From a virus: DNA of 64,000 nucleotides. The stretch lies in IMG/VR virus record IMGVR_UViG_3300028859_000006, positions 62,001-126,000 of that record. One strand, 5' to 3'. The notes under the pieces are model-generated. The model saw nothing but the letters and a program-made list of their open reading frames with translations. It ran no database searches and had not been told where the DNA came from. Positions 25,825 through 33,592 of this stretch are shown here, in pieces. Numbering within the stretch: the first letter of the stretch is position 1; each line of letters begins with the position of its first letter. A program made the position numbers and the translations under genes.

Positions 25825-25896
25825 ATAATTTATTTTTTTATTTTTTATTTATTATTTATTCTATATATAATTTTTATTTATTCTTTTTTATTTACA

Positions 25897-26409
25897 TTAT
25901 ATATTAAATTTATCAGTATTAAATATATATGAAAATGCATTTTTTACTTTAGATGTAAAATAATAAGAATATTCGTTGTAATATTTTTTAATTATTTCTA
26001 AATTCGGAATATTTGATAATAATTCAATTATTTTATTGTCTAATTTATTAGTAAATTCAGGTTTATAATATTTATAAATATTATCTTCTATTTTAAATAT
26101 AGATTTACGATTAATTAAACTAGAAGAATTAATGTTTTTTTCTTTAATAAATTTGTCTATATTTTTATAAAAACTATTAGTATCAGTATATGAATTATTT
26201 ATTCCAATAAGATTATTGAAAATTGTTCTATGTTGAAACCTATCTGATTCAAGTTCTGTTAATGTTAAATCATCAATTTTATCTAAAATATTTAATCTTT
26301 TTATATAATCAGTGATAAACACTGAAAGTAAAGATTCTTCTTCTTTTGTTAAATATTGATTATTATAATCAGATGATTTTCTTTCTTCAAATGTTTTTAC
26401 GTATTTCAT
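25897..26409 (-). CDS. leader/KFN-tail protein
   Basis: 170 residues. MKYVKTFEERKSSDYNN leader, helical body, ending NTDKFNI. ATGA overlap with the upstream gene. Function unknown. Confidence 0.77.
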   Translation of the reverse strand: MKYVKTFEERKSSDYNNQYLTKEEESLLSVFITDYIKRLNILDKIDDLTLTELESDRFQHRTIFNNLIGINNSYTDTNSFYKNIDKFIKEKNINSSSLINRKSIFKIEDNIYKYYKPEFTNKLDNKIIELLSNIPNLEIIKKYYNEYSYYFTSKVKNAFSYIFNTDKFNI

Positions 26410-26735
26410 AAATTAAATTTATTTGCTTGTAATTTTAATTCTAATTGCTCTTTTGTTTTACCATGCTCAACTATTCTATTAATATCAAAAGTTCGAATAT
26501 CTAATCCATTATTAATATTAAAATAAGATTTAATAGTTTCAGGCACATTTTCATATAACACAACAACATCATTACGGTCAGTAATAATATCAATTATTTT
26601 ACCAATAGTATTATTTATAAAATTCTCTGTATCTATTTGTTTTTGAGTATAAGGAAGTATATTAATTTTAATTAATACATAATCACCAACTTCTAAATTA
26701 TCTTCTATATTTTCATAATATTTTAAATATTTCAT
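26406..26735 (-). CDS. leader/NKFN-tail barrel protein
   Basis: 109 residues from the internal ATG (MKYLKYYENIEDNLEVGDY). A frame opening seven codons earlier would begin inside the TATATATA element, so the later start is preferred. NNTIGKIIDI, VVLYENVPETI and RIVEHGKTKEQLELKLQANK followed by FNL match the + strand protein 20849-21193. Confidence 0.8.
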   Translation of the reverse strand: MKYLKYYENIEDNLEVGDYVLIKINILPYTQKQIDTENFINNTIGKIIDIITDRNDVVVLYENVPETIKSYFNINNGLDIRTFDINRIVEHGKTKEQLELKLQANKFNL

Positions 26736-26764
26736 ATTATTATATATAAAAATCATTATATCAT

Positions 26765-26795
26765 TTTTTTATTTCAAAATAATGTATTATCTTTG
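26765..26795 (+). promoter_or_regulatory. host-type promoter
   Basis: TATCTTTG at 26788-26795 with a T run 20 nt upstream. Transcription would start near 26803, which sets the start of the next gene at 26832. Confidence 0.55.
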
Positions 26796-26831
26796 TTGAA
26801 AATATTATATAACCTATTCAATAAAAATATC

Positions 26832-27008
26832 ATGAAAAAAATATTAATTTTAATTGCATATCCTATTATTTTTGCTATATTAGGATTATTAGTATTTTCT
26901 TATGTTGGATTGATATTTGGATTCCTATTTGGTTTAATTATTGATTTTTTTTGGTTCGAAATATCAAAATCAATTATACACGGAGAAACATTATATGATG
27001 AATATTAA
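26832..27008 (+). CDS. small two-helix membrane protein
   Basis: 58 residues from the ATG at 26832 (MKKILILIAYPIIFAILGLL). Two hydrophobic helices with a Gly-rich turn (FGFLFGLIIDFFWF). The longer frame from 26793 overlaps the promoter and is rejected. Function unknown. Confidence 0.65.
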   Translation: MKKILILIAYPIIFAILGLLVFSYVGLIFGFLFGLIIDFFWFEISKSIIHGETLYDEY

Positions 27009-27324
27009 AACATTAGTAATACGACTTAAAGAATCATGTAAAAATGCGATAATTCAATGTTCAACAAGAACATTTGAAATTAATAATTGGTCAACATTAT
27101 ATAATAAAGATAGAACAAATTTTAGGGAGTATAAGTTAACTGATAGAGGATGGATTAATTTAAATCTTTCTGATTTTCAATTTTCAAATATTAAACCTAT
27201 TAATATTAAACTTCAAAGAAATATGAAAATAAAATCATTAGAATTAATACCAGAATATGATTATAAAATTTGGACTGATGATGAAGTTTATAAACATTCT
27301 AGATTTAAAGAATTACCATTTTAA
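26995..27324 (+). CDS. hypothetical protein
   Basis: 109 residues from MMNIKTLVIRLKESCKN. The start overlaps the end of the membrane-protein gene by 14 nt; an upstream extension of the frame is a shadow of that gene. Beta-rich; no recognised domain. Confidence 0.68.
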   Translation: MMNIKTLVIRLKESCKNAIIQCSTRTFEINNWSTLYNKDRTNFREYKLTDRGWINLNLSDFQFSNIKPINIKLQRNMKIKSLELIPEYDYKIWTDDEVYKHSRFKELPF

Positions 27325-27336
27325 AAATAATAAAAA

Positions 27337-27645
27337 ATGAAAACAGAAATTGAAAAAATTAAAGAAGAAATTGAACTCAAGAAAAAAGAACTTGAACAAT
27401 TAGAGCTAAAAGCTGAATTAAAAAATAAAGAAGTAGCAATCAAAAATTTATCTGAATTTACAGATTTAGAAAAATGTAATTTTTTTGATAAATTATACAA
27501 ATTAGCATCAGATCAATTTGAAACATCAAAAGAAAATGGTGATCGAAATGATGATGATGAACATTATGCATGGGAAGTATGCATGGAAATATTAGCACGT
27601 GATAGTACTACATTTTGGAATTATTATAATTCATTATTTTATTAA
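27337..27645 (+). CDS. coiled-coil protein
   Basis: 102 residues. Residues 1-40 form a Glu/Lys heptad coiled coil (EKIKEEIELKKKELEQLELK). The second half contains DNDDDEHYAWEVCMEILARD-like acidic sequence ending in aromatic residues. Function unknown. Confidence 0.72.
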   Translation: MKTEIEKIKEEIELKKKELEQLELKAELKNKEVAIKNLSEFTDLEKCNFFDKLYKLASDQFETSKENGDRNDDDEHYAWEVCMEILARDSTTFWNYYNSLFY

Positions 27646-27695
27646 AAAATAAAATATCTAATATTTTATATATACAAAAAAATATTAGATACTTA

Positions 27696-28430
27696 ATGAA
27701 AAGCTATAATAACTTCATAACAGAAAGAAAAATATCATATAAAAAATTACTTTGCCCTGATATTTGGGAAAATAAAGTAATTATACCAAGAATCGAAGAA
27801 AAATTATTAAGAATTGCAAGAGATTTTTATAAAGAGTTAGATGTAGAAGCAGAAATAAAAGATATTATATTAACAGGATCAATTACCAATTTTAATTATA
27901 CAAAATTATCAGATTTAGACGTACATATTATAATTGATTTTTCTGAAGTAGATGATAATGTTGAATTAGTTAAAAAAGCATTTGATGGGCAAAGATTCAT
28001 GTGGAACATAAGACATAACATTATTATAAAAGAACATGATGTTGAGTTATATGTACAAGATGTAAATGAAGAAAATATATCATCAGGTAGTTATTCATTA
28101 ATGAATCATATATGGTTAAAAGAGCCATCTTATAGTCAGCCAAATGTAGACAATAAAGAAGTTAATTCTAAATATGAACTAAGAGCATCAGATATTAATG
28201 AATTTGAAAAATTATCAAAACAAAATTTAGATCCTTATGATTCTGAGCAATATTATAACAAAGCAAAAGAATTAAAAACTAAGATAATGAAATCTAGAAA
28301 AGATGGATTATCAGAAAGTGGAGAATTTTCAATTGAAAATTTAGTATTCAAAAAATTAAGAAATGAAGGAAAATTTAAAAAATTAATTGATATAATAGGC
28401 ATTTTATATGATAAAATATATTCTCAGTAA
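27696..28430 (+). CDS. nucleotidyltransferase-like protein with T4-type leader
   Basis: 244 residues. Residues 59-81 hold the Pol beta-type nucleotidyltransferase motif: LTGS, then LSDLDVHIIID, with the Gly-Ser pair and two catalytic Asp present and a third candidate Asp/Glu further on (ELYVQD). The first ten residues, MKSYNNFITE, closely match the T4 capsid-targeting peptide MKTYQEFIAE. In T4 this peptide sends Alt and the internal proteins into the head for injection. An injected nucleotidyltransferase that modifies a host target is an attractive but unproven reading. Confidence 0.78.
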   Translation: MKSYNNFITERKISYKKLLCPDIWENKVIIPRIEEKLLRIARDFYKELDVEAEIKDIILTGSITNFNYTKLSDLDVHIIIDFSEVDDNVELVKKAFDGQRFMWNIRHNIIIKEHDVELYVQDVNEENISSGSYSLMNHIWLKEPSYSQPNVDNKEVNSKYELRASDINEFEKLSKQNLDPYDSEQYYNKAKELKTKIMKSRKDGLSESGEFSIENLVFKKLRNEGKFKKLIDIIGILYDKIYSQ

Positions 28431-28448
28431 TTAAATTGTTAAAAAAGA

Positions 28449-28482
28449 ATAAAAGTTAATCATTTTTGATTAACTTTTTTAG
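28449..28482 (+). terminator. rho-independent terminator
   Basis: AAAAGTTAATCA-TTTT-TGATTAACTTTTTT hairpin after the nucleotidyltransferase gene. Confidence 0.85.
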
Positions 28483-28508
28483 TATGCCAATATTTATTAT
28501 TATCTTTG
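28478..28508 (+). promoter_or_regulatory. host-type promoter
   Basis: TATCTTTG at 28501-28508, with a T run 20 nt upstream provided by the terminator tail. The ATG of the next gene is only 5 nt further on, so the transcript would be almost leaderless. Confidence 0.6.
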
Positions 28509-28512
28509 TACT

Positions 28513-28782
28513 ATGAAAACAGAAGATAAAATACAACAAGTAATTGATTTATCAGAACAGAAAACAAGTCTTTTAAAAGAATTGAAAGAATCTGTTATAT
28601 ATGAACAAAAATCATATGACTTAATTAAATTCAATATTGGATTTGAAAATACATATCTTCTGATCCGTATTTCTGATAAAATAGAAGTTTCATCAGGAGG
28701 AATTAATATAATTAAATCTTTCATAAAAATAAGAAATATTGATATTGATACTATATATAACAATAAATGTTTAATCAACTAA
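28513..28782 (+). CDS. hypothetical protein
   Basis: 89 residues. Helical N-terminus (IQQVIDLSEQKTSLLKELKE) and beta strands after it. First gene of a host-type-promoter operon. Function unknown. Confidence 0.72.
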   Translation: MKTEDKIQQVIDLSEQKTSLLKELKESVIYEQKSYDLIKFNIGFENTYLLIRISDKIEVSSGGINIIKSFIKIRNIDIDTIYNNKCLIN

Positions 28783-28794
28783 ATTATTAAAATC

Positions 28795-29157
28795 ATGAAA
28801 GTAAGTTTTGAAAAAGTTAGTGCTATTGCACTTGATGAAGTATCAAAAAGCAAATACATTTATTTTAATCAAATGACAGGTGTTATAGCCACAGTATTAG
28901 ACAGATCAGGCGTAGAAAAAATTAATCCTATTCCTGAAGATTATTTTATTGCAATTAAAAATGCTCTCGCAGATGAATTTCATGGTGGAATGGAGCCAGA
29001 ATTTAAAACTGAAGAAGAATTTAATAATTGGAATAATTTAGATTCTAACCATTTTTTCTATATCACAATAGAAGAAGCAAAAATTGATCCAAGATTCAGA
29101 TTTACTCATTCTCCTTATCAAGATAAAAAACTTCCTTTTTTAGTTTACTCTAAATAA
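28795..29157 (+). CDS. hypothetical protein
   Basis: 120 residues, compact alpha/beta (VIATVLDRSGVEKINPIPED, FRFTHSPYQDKKLPFLVY). No recognised domain, leader or tail. Confidence 0.73.
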   Translation: MKVSFEKVSAIALDEVSKSKYIYFNQMTGVIATVLDRSGVEKINPIPEDYFIAIKNALADEFHGGMEPEFKTEEEFNNWNNLDSNHFFYITIEEAKIDPRFRFTHSPYQDKKLPFLVYSK

Positions 29158-29160
29158 TAT

Positions 29161-29763
29161 ATGGCAACTATAAAATTAACAAATAAACAGCTTACTTTAA
29201 TTCAAAGGGCTTTAGATTTATATTCAAGAATTGGAATTTTACAACTAAATGAAATTGTATCACATCCAACTATTGATAAATGTATAACTGATCAATTTAC
29301 AGTTAAAAAAACTCTTGAAGTTGGTGATGATACTATGAGAGGAAAAATAGTTGAAATAGGTGAAGATTTTATAAAAACAGAAGGTAGTTGGGGTAATGGA
29401 AATGAAATAAGAACTTGGAATGACATTAAAAATATAAAAATGTCGCCAGATTGGTCAAAATTGCAATTTACTCGTGATGAAATTGATAAAAAATTAAAAG
29501 AAATTAAATATTTAATTACGGGAGATATCACTTTTTATAATGGAGATTTTGGAATTTATAATCCACAAACTGATGAAACATGTAGAGAAGCTTATGATAT
29601 TTTACAAGTTATAAGATACGAATTCTGGAAAAATCAAAAAGATAAAAGTAATTATACAGTAGACTCATCTATTACTAAATCTACAATGGATTATTCTGTT
29701 GAAGTTAAATTAGATACATTACAAGAATTAAGAAAAAGAAAAATTAACAAATTAAATCAATAA
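29161..29763 (+). CDS. hypothetical protein with KINKLNQ tail
   Basis: 200 residues. Contains DDTMRGKIVEIGEDFIKTEG, a small barrel-like stretch, and ends LRKRKINKLNQ (KLxKL-type tail). It has more varied codon use than its neighbours. Function unknown. Confidence 0.74.
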   Translation: MATIKLTNKQLTLIQRALDLYSRIGILQLNEIVSHPTIDKCITDQFTVKKTLEVGDDTMRGKIVEIGEDFIKTEGSWGNGNEIRTWNDIKNIKMSPDWSKLQFTRDEIDKKLKEIKYLITGDITFYNGDFGIYNPQTDETCREAYDILQVIRYEFWKNQKDKSNYTVDSSITKSTMDYSVEVKLDTLQELRKRKINKLNQ

Positions 29764-29764
29764 T

Positions 29765-29935
29765 ATGAATTACTACTTTTTTTTATACGGAGAAACCTTA
29801 ATTTGGTGTGCATCAGAGAAAGATTTTAATATTATGCTTCATGATAATAAATATAAATACATGGGAACAATATTAGAACGTGGAATTAGTACTGGACCAA
29901 ATATTGAACCATTTAACGGAAAAAACTTATGCTAA
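29765..29935 (+). CDS. small hypothetical protein (56 residues)
   Basis: Starts MNYYFFLYGETLIWCASEKD and ends NGKNLC. The end overlaps the ATG of the next gene by 7 nt and the start follows the previous stop by one base, so it fills an otherwise empty gap with operon-like spacing. Function unknown. Confidence 0.65.
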   Translation: MNYYFFLYGETLIWCASEKDFNIMLHDNKYKYMGTILERGISTGPNIEPFNGKNLC

Positions 29936-30360
29936 ATTTAATTTTTATTTTATTTATTGGAATATTTCTTTCATTTGAAATTCATAAACTGTTCAGAGCT
30001 AATCTATTTTATAGAATTACCACAATTTCAGTTTATTATGGTAAAAATATACAAAAAAAATTGAATTCTAATATGTTATCGTTATTTTCTAAAATAGCAC
30101 TTGCTGATATTATTTATTCAATTATAACACTGATAGGAATATTTACAATAAATTTTGAATTGTTCTTTATTTTAATATTAATGTCATTTATAAAAACATT
30201 TTCTTTTAAATATTTAAAAAATATAAATATAAGAAAATTAATTTTAATAATTGACTCAGTTTTATCAATATTAATATTAACTATAATACTAATAAATTTA
30301 TTATTCTATAAAATACCTGATATAGTATTACTTACAAATTTATATAAACAAATATTTTAA
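29929..30360 (+). CDS. multi-pass membrane protein
   Basis: 143 residues with four or five hydrophobic segments (for example LIFILFIGIFLSFEI and FELFFILILMSFI). No charged catalytic motif. Possibly a superinfection or lysis-related membrane protein; unidentified. Confidence 0.68.
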   Translation: MLNLIFILFIGIFLSFEIHKLFRANLFYRITTISVYYGKNIQKKLNSNMLSLFSKIALADIIYSIITLIGIFTINFELFFILILMSFIKTFSFKYLKNINIRKLILIIDSVLSILILTIILINLLFYKIPDIVLLTNLYKQIF

Positions 30361-30366
30361 TAAATT

Positions 30367-30573
30367 ATGAATATAGAATCTGAAGCAATTTATCGTGAAA
30401 TAAAGAAAGTAATACCAACTCTAAATATAATAATTACTTATAACACTGGAATTGTAATGATTGAAAATAATATTAAATATTCTACTCAAGTACCAATGAC
30501 AGAAGATATGATACAATGCTATTTAGCAGGATTATATGAAGGTACAGTAGGTGGACTTAAATATTTAAAATAA
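30367..30573 (+). CDS. small hypothetical protein
   Basis: 68 residues; an alpha/beta pattern with IYREIKKVIPTLNIII and MTEDMIQCYLAGLYEG. The stop shares a base with the next start (TAATG). Function unknown. Confidence 0.66.
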   Translation: MNIESEAIYREIKKVIPTLNIIITYNTGIVMIENNIKYSTQVPMTEDMIQCYLAGLYEGTVGGLKYLK

Positions 30574-31283
30574 TGAATGATCAAATAAAATTAATAAATT
30601 CTCCAATTAAAGTAATTTGTATTGATACAAAAGATGCAATAAATTTAATAAAAGGTGGAATATATTATGCTATTAATTTATATCAATATGATAATGAAAC
30701 AAATAAGCGTGTTGTTATAAAAGGATTGAGTACTTATTCTGCAGAAAAATTCAAATTAGAAAATGATGAATTATTAATTAATCATGAATTGTTTCGTATT
30801 ACTGATAAATATTTAGATAGTTATAATATTAATTATGTTGGACAATATATTAGAAGTAGATATAGCTCAAAATTAATTAAAGAAAATGAAATATACTACG
30901 TAGAAAAACAATATTCTAATGATTATATAAAAGTTAAAGGAATAAAAAATAAATTATCAACATATAATTTTTGTGAAGTTAGTATAAGAGAGCAAAGAGA
31001 ATTAAAATTAAATCAAATAAACGGAAATATTATAAAAATATCTCGTACTCCAAATGATTTTGAAAGTTATTCAGAAATAGAAAAACTTAATATTTTTTTA
31101 AAATCGTTAACAATGTCATTATCAGATATTAATAAAATAGAAAATTCTGACACTTTAAAAATAGATATTAAGCAAATGATATTAAATAGATTAAAAAAAT
31201 ATAGTAATATTGAAGAATTTTCTGAAAAATTTTTTAACCTTAATATAAAAAGCATAATTGATAAATATAGCAAAACCACATAA
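30573..31283 (+). CDS. two-barrel hypothetical protein
   Basis: 236 residues. Two barrel-like modules (IKVICIDTKDAINLIKGGIYY and LIKENEIYYVEKQYSNDYIK) are followed by IREQRELKLNQING, which is the KLxKL tail but in an internal position, and then a helical extension of about 85 residues. It looks like a tail-family protein fused to an extra domain. Confidence 0.73.
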   Translation: MNDQIKLINSPIKVICIDTKDAINLIKGGIYYAINLYQYDNETNKRVVIKGLSTYSAEKFKLENDELLINHELFRITDKYLDSYNINYVGQYIRSRYSSKLIKENEIYYVEKQYSNDYIKVKGIKNKLSTYNFCEVSIREQRELKLNQINGNIIKISRTPNDFESYSEIEKLNIFLKSLTMSLSDINKIENSDTLKIDIKQMILNRLKKYSNIEEFSEKFFNLNIKSIIDKYSKTT

Positions 31284-31309
31284 TTTCTATATCATAATAA
31301 TGTTTGTTG

Positions 31310-31365
31310 AATAAGTACTAAGTTAGTATATCTGTGAAGATAAAAAACTTAGTACTTATTTTTTA
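31310..31365 (+). terminator. long-stem terminator
   Basis: 15-bp perfect stem (AATAAGTACTAAGTT with AACTTAGTACTTATT) around a 21-nt loop, then a T run. TATATATA and the next start follow. Confidence 0.85.
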
Positions 31366-31389
31366 TATATAACATAAAAAAAATAAAGC

Positions 31390-31668
31390 ATGAAATTTAT
31401 TAAAACTTATGAATTTTTCGAATATAACATTCCTGAAAAAATTAAAAAATTAGCAATTGAATTAGAGTTTAAATTTAGAACTACAAGTAAAGAAGATATG
31501 AAAAATAAAACTATCTTCCAAATTATAAAAGAACTTGGATTTGATTCAGGTGAATTATCTGGAGCTGAATTAGGACAAATTCTAATGTACCAAATGAAAT
31601 TTAATAAACAAACAGATGAAGAATATCTTAAATTCTATAATGATTATAAAAAAAATCCTGAAATTTAA
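31390..31668 (+). CDS. leader protein, helical
   Basis: 92 residues. MKFIKTYEFFEYNIPEK leader and a helical body (KTIFQIIKELGFDSGELSGA). No NKFN end; the stop lies inside the terminator stem. Confidence 0.74.
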   Translation: MKFIKTYEFFEYNIPEKIKKLAIELEFKFRTTSKEDMKNKTIFQIIKELGFDSGELSGAELGQILMYQMKFNKQTDEEYLKFYNDYKKNPEI

Positions 31669-31686
31669 ATTTCAGGATTTTTTTGT
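31657..31686. terminator. bidirectional terminator
   Basis: AATCCTGAAATTTAAATTTCAGGATT palindrome with T runs on both strands. It ends the + strand leader gene and the - strand tRNA unit. Confidence 0.85.
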
Positions 31687-31756
31687 TCTTTCTCTAAGAT
31701 TTGAACTTAGTCATTCATTGTCAGAAAATGATATGCTATCATTACATCAAGAAAGA
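31686..31756 (-). tRNA. tRNA-Gln, anticodon CUG
   Basis: On the - strand: acceptor TCTTTCT pairs perfectly with AGAAAGA; D stem ATG/CAT with loop TAATGATAG; anticodon stem TCATT/AATGA with loop TTCTGAC, anticodon CTG; T stem CTAAG/CTTAG with loop TTCAAAT. U1-A72 is typical of bacterial tRNA-Gln. The D loop lacks the usual GG and no CCA is encoded. It is 6 nt downstream of a second tRNA, so both are probably processed from one transcript. Confidence 0.75.
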
Positions 31757-31762
31757 ATATTG

Positions 31763-31848
31763 TCGCCTTGGTGGGGTTCGAACCCACAAGCTCACAATGA
31801 GCATCAGTTTCAAAGACTGAAATGTTTAGCCAATTCCATCACAAGGCA
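31763..31848 (-). tRNA. class II (long variable arm) tRNA with UUG anticodon
   Basis: On the - strand: acceptor TGCCTTG with CAAGGCG (one U-G pair at 1-72); D arm with AATTGG; anticodon stem TCAGT/ACTGA, loop CTTTGAA, anticodon TTG; long variable arm GCTCA-TTG-TGAGC; T stem GTGGG/CCCAC with loop TTCGAAC; discriminator A; no CCA. The anticodon reads CAA (Gln), yet the long variable arm and A73 are features of tRNA-Leu. U1 by contrast is a Gln feature. Amino acid identity is therefore uncertain. Confidence 0.82.
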
Positions 31849-31862
31849 GTATATTAACAAAA

Positions 31863-31918
31863 AACCCAACATAAAATGTTGGGCACAAAAAAACCCAAAC
31901 CATTTCAGGATTGGGTAA
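31863..31918 (-). terminator. two tandem hairpins upstream of the tRNAs
   Basis: CCCAACATAAAATGTTGGG (31865-31883) and ACCCAA/TTGGGT (31893-31916). On the - strand each is followed by a T run, so they may attenuate transcription into the tRNA pair or act as processing signals. Between 31919 and 32042 I see no gene. Confidence 0.6.
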
Positions 31919-32042
31919 AAAACAGACATGACTCTAACCCAATCAAACGTAAGTTTGTTGTTGTTGCTGAATCATGTTTGAAATATTATTATTCATAAGA
32001 ATTTTAATTTTTGTTTGTAATGTATATAGTAATATAATTTTA

Positions 32043-32246
32043 TTAAGTTTTTTCTATTTTTAAATTTTCTAAATCTTTTTTTGTTGCAATTTCGAATAAT
32101 TGAATATATTCATGTAATTCCAAATCACATAATCTTTTTTTATCAAATAATCTTAGCATAGTTTCCCATCTATCGGCTTCATTCCAATCTAATAAATAAT
32201 AATATCCTCTATCTGGAACCTGAGTATCATCTATTAATTCTTTCAT
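32043..32246 (-). CDS. small hypothetical protein
   Basis: 67 residues: MKELIDDTQVPDRGYYYLLD ... WETMLRLFDKKRLCDLELHE. Codon use looks less extreme than in its neighbours. It lies downstream of a structured leader and its own host-type promoter. Function unknown. Confidence 0.72.
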   Translation of the reverse strand: MKELIDDTQVPDRGYYYLLDWNEADRWETMLRLFDKKRLCDLELHEYIQLFEIATKKDLENLKIEKT

Positions 32247-32267
32247 ATTTTTAATTTTTTAATTTAT

Positions 32268-32399
32268 TAAACTTCCTTACTGAATATATCAGTAAGGAAG
32301 TCTTTCTAAAAACTAAGTAATACAACTAACAAAATTTAACAAAAAGAAACATCTTTTGCTTCACAGCAAATTGTAGATGTAAAAAGAAATCCAAAGATA
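32268..32399 (-). promoter_or_regulatory. structured mRNA leader, copy 1
   Basis: Untranslated leader between the promoter at 32392-32422 and the ATG at 32246. On the - strand it holds hairpin B (CATCT ... TTTGC-TGTGAA-GCAAA ... AGATG, 32350-32379), a U-rich stretch, and hairpin A (CTTCCTTACTG/CAGTAAGGAAG, 32272-32300) before the start codon. A second, diverged copy lies upstream. Confidence 0.6.
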
Positions 32400-32422
32400 A
32401 GTAAAATATTTTATTCCTACAA
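32392..32422 (-). promoter_or_regulatory. host-type promoter of leader copy 1
   Basis: On the - strand: TTG (32420-32422), exactly 20 nt, then TATCTTTG (32392-32399). Full match to the Bacteroidetes primary sigma consensus. Confidence 0.75.
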
Positions 32423-32483
32423 TAGGAAAATGATTTTATTTATAAAAATATTATATATTGATGTCTTTTAATATTTTAATTTT

Positions 32484-32597
32484 ATTAAACTCTCTTACTG
32501 ATAAACAGCAAGAGAGTTTTTTATAAAACAATATAACTAATAAAATTAAAAATTAAATATCTCTTGCTTCACAACAAATAGATATTAAAATCAAATA
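32484..32597 (-). promoter_or_regulatory. structured mRNA leader, copy 2
   Basis: Diverged duplicate of the leader at 32268-32399. Hairpin B is ATATCT ... AGATAT with the same TGTGAAGCAA loop region (32557-32585), and hairpin A is CTCTCTTACTG/CAGCAAGAGAG (32490-32516). Several stem positions differ in compensating pairs. No gene of normal size follows it before copy 1. Confidence 0.6.
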
Positions 32598-32628
32598 CAA
32601 AGATAATATAAATATTTTTATTGTGCAA
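32598..32628 (-). promoter_or_regulatory. host-type promoter of leader copy 2
   Basis: On the - strand: TTG (32626-32628), exactly 20 nt, then TATCTTTG (32598-32605). Confidence 0.75.
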
Positions 32629-32658
32629 GTTTTTTATATATAAATAAAAAATATTTTT

Positions 32659-33099
32659 ATGAAACATTTAAAAACATTTAAAATATACGAAACAGGAGAA
32701 TGGAGTAGAGATGTAAATTGGAACTATGTTAAAGATAATCCTGATGATGATAGTGAAGAAGCAAGTTTAATTAGGTATTTAGAAGAAAGATTAGATTATA
32801 TAATTTCAAATTTAGATAATGATACTATATTAAAAATAAAAGATATTAGAGGACACGATTTATATCAAGGTGCTTATGCTATAGTTAGTATATTTGGGAA
32901 AACATATAAAATTTGGAGTATGGAAAGTTCTGGATTAGAAGATGAATTATATATTGAAGGATTTCCAATTAACAATTTAGATGAAAATTCTAATCCTGGA
33001 TATGTTGGTGACACAGAAAATATAGCAGAATTATTAAATAGTATTAATGAAGTTGGAGGAATTGAAATATATAAAACAACAAATAAATTTAACATATAA
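32659..33099 (+). CDS. leader/NKFN-tail protein
   Basis: 146 residues. MKHLKTFKIYETGEWSRDV leader, acidic alpha/beta body, ending TTNKFNI. TATATA lies about 18 nt before the ATG. The layout of the end (NIAELLNSINEVGGIEIY) resembles 6339-6776. Confidence 0.78.
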   Translation: MKHLKTFKIYETGEWSRDVNWNYVKDNPDDDSEEASLIRYLEERLDYIISNLDNDTILKIKDIRGHDLYQGAYAIVSIFGKTYKIWSMESSGLEDELYIEGFPINNLDENSNPGYVGDTENIAELLNSINEVGGIEIYKTTNKFNI

Positions 33100-33100
33100 T

Positions 33101-33592
33101 ATGATAACAAAATTTAATATATTTACTCTAAATGAGACTATGATATCTCATGATACACGTGAGTTACGCAGTGGTAATTATTTAACATTAGAAAGATTAG
33201 AAAATGGGAATCTTAAAATATCATTAACTGAAGAAGGAAAAGAAAAAGTTGAAGAAGATATTGATATAAAGGAAGCAGATTTTTTTGATTATTTTGAAAA
33301 TATATCTTCAAACTCTGAATTATTATATATTTATAATATTTCTGATATTGGTATTATGATGGAAGCTCCTTGTATTACAATAGGATATTATATTGATGAT
33401 TCTGGTGAATTAACTGACGAAGGTAATGAAGATTACTCAGAAATTTTTTATTATGCTGATTATGCTATTAAAAATTTCACAGAAGAATTAAAAAATAACG
33501 GATTTGTAATATTCCAAACATCTGGTGTATTAACTCCAGAAGAATTTGAAGAATTTAAATTAAATAAATCAGCAAACAAATTTAACATATGA
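33101..33592 (+). CDS. leader/NKFN-tail protein
   Basis: 163 residues from MITKFNIFTLNETM, chosen because an earlier in-frame start lies inside the previous gene. Ends SANKFNI. Acidic body with TELKNNGFVIFQTSGVLTPE-like sequence. Function unknown. Confidence 0.76.
   Translation: MITKFNIFTLNETMISHDTRELRSGNYLTLERLENGNLKISLTEEGKEKVEEDIDIKEADFFDYFENISSNSELLYIYNISDIGIMMEAPCITIGYYIDDSGELTDEGNEDYSEIFYYADYAIKNFTEELKNNGFVIFQTSGVLTPEEFEEFKLNKSANKFNI

Noticed and set aside
26736-26756. Seven-codon N-terminal extension of 26406-26735
   Set aside because: It covers the TATATATA box, and the family start MKYLK begins at 26735.
31616-31918. 100-residue + strand open frame
   Set aside because: It runs antisense through both tRNA genes and through terminators; it is a by-product of the tRNA sequences.
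31919-32042. Possible third tRNA upstream of the tRNA pair
   Set aside because: A GGGTTAGAGTC stretch resembles a T arm, but no acceptor or anticodon stem could be paired.
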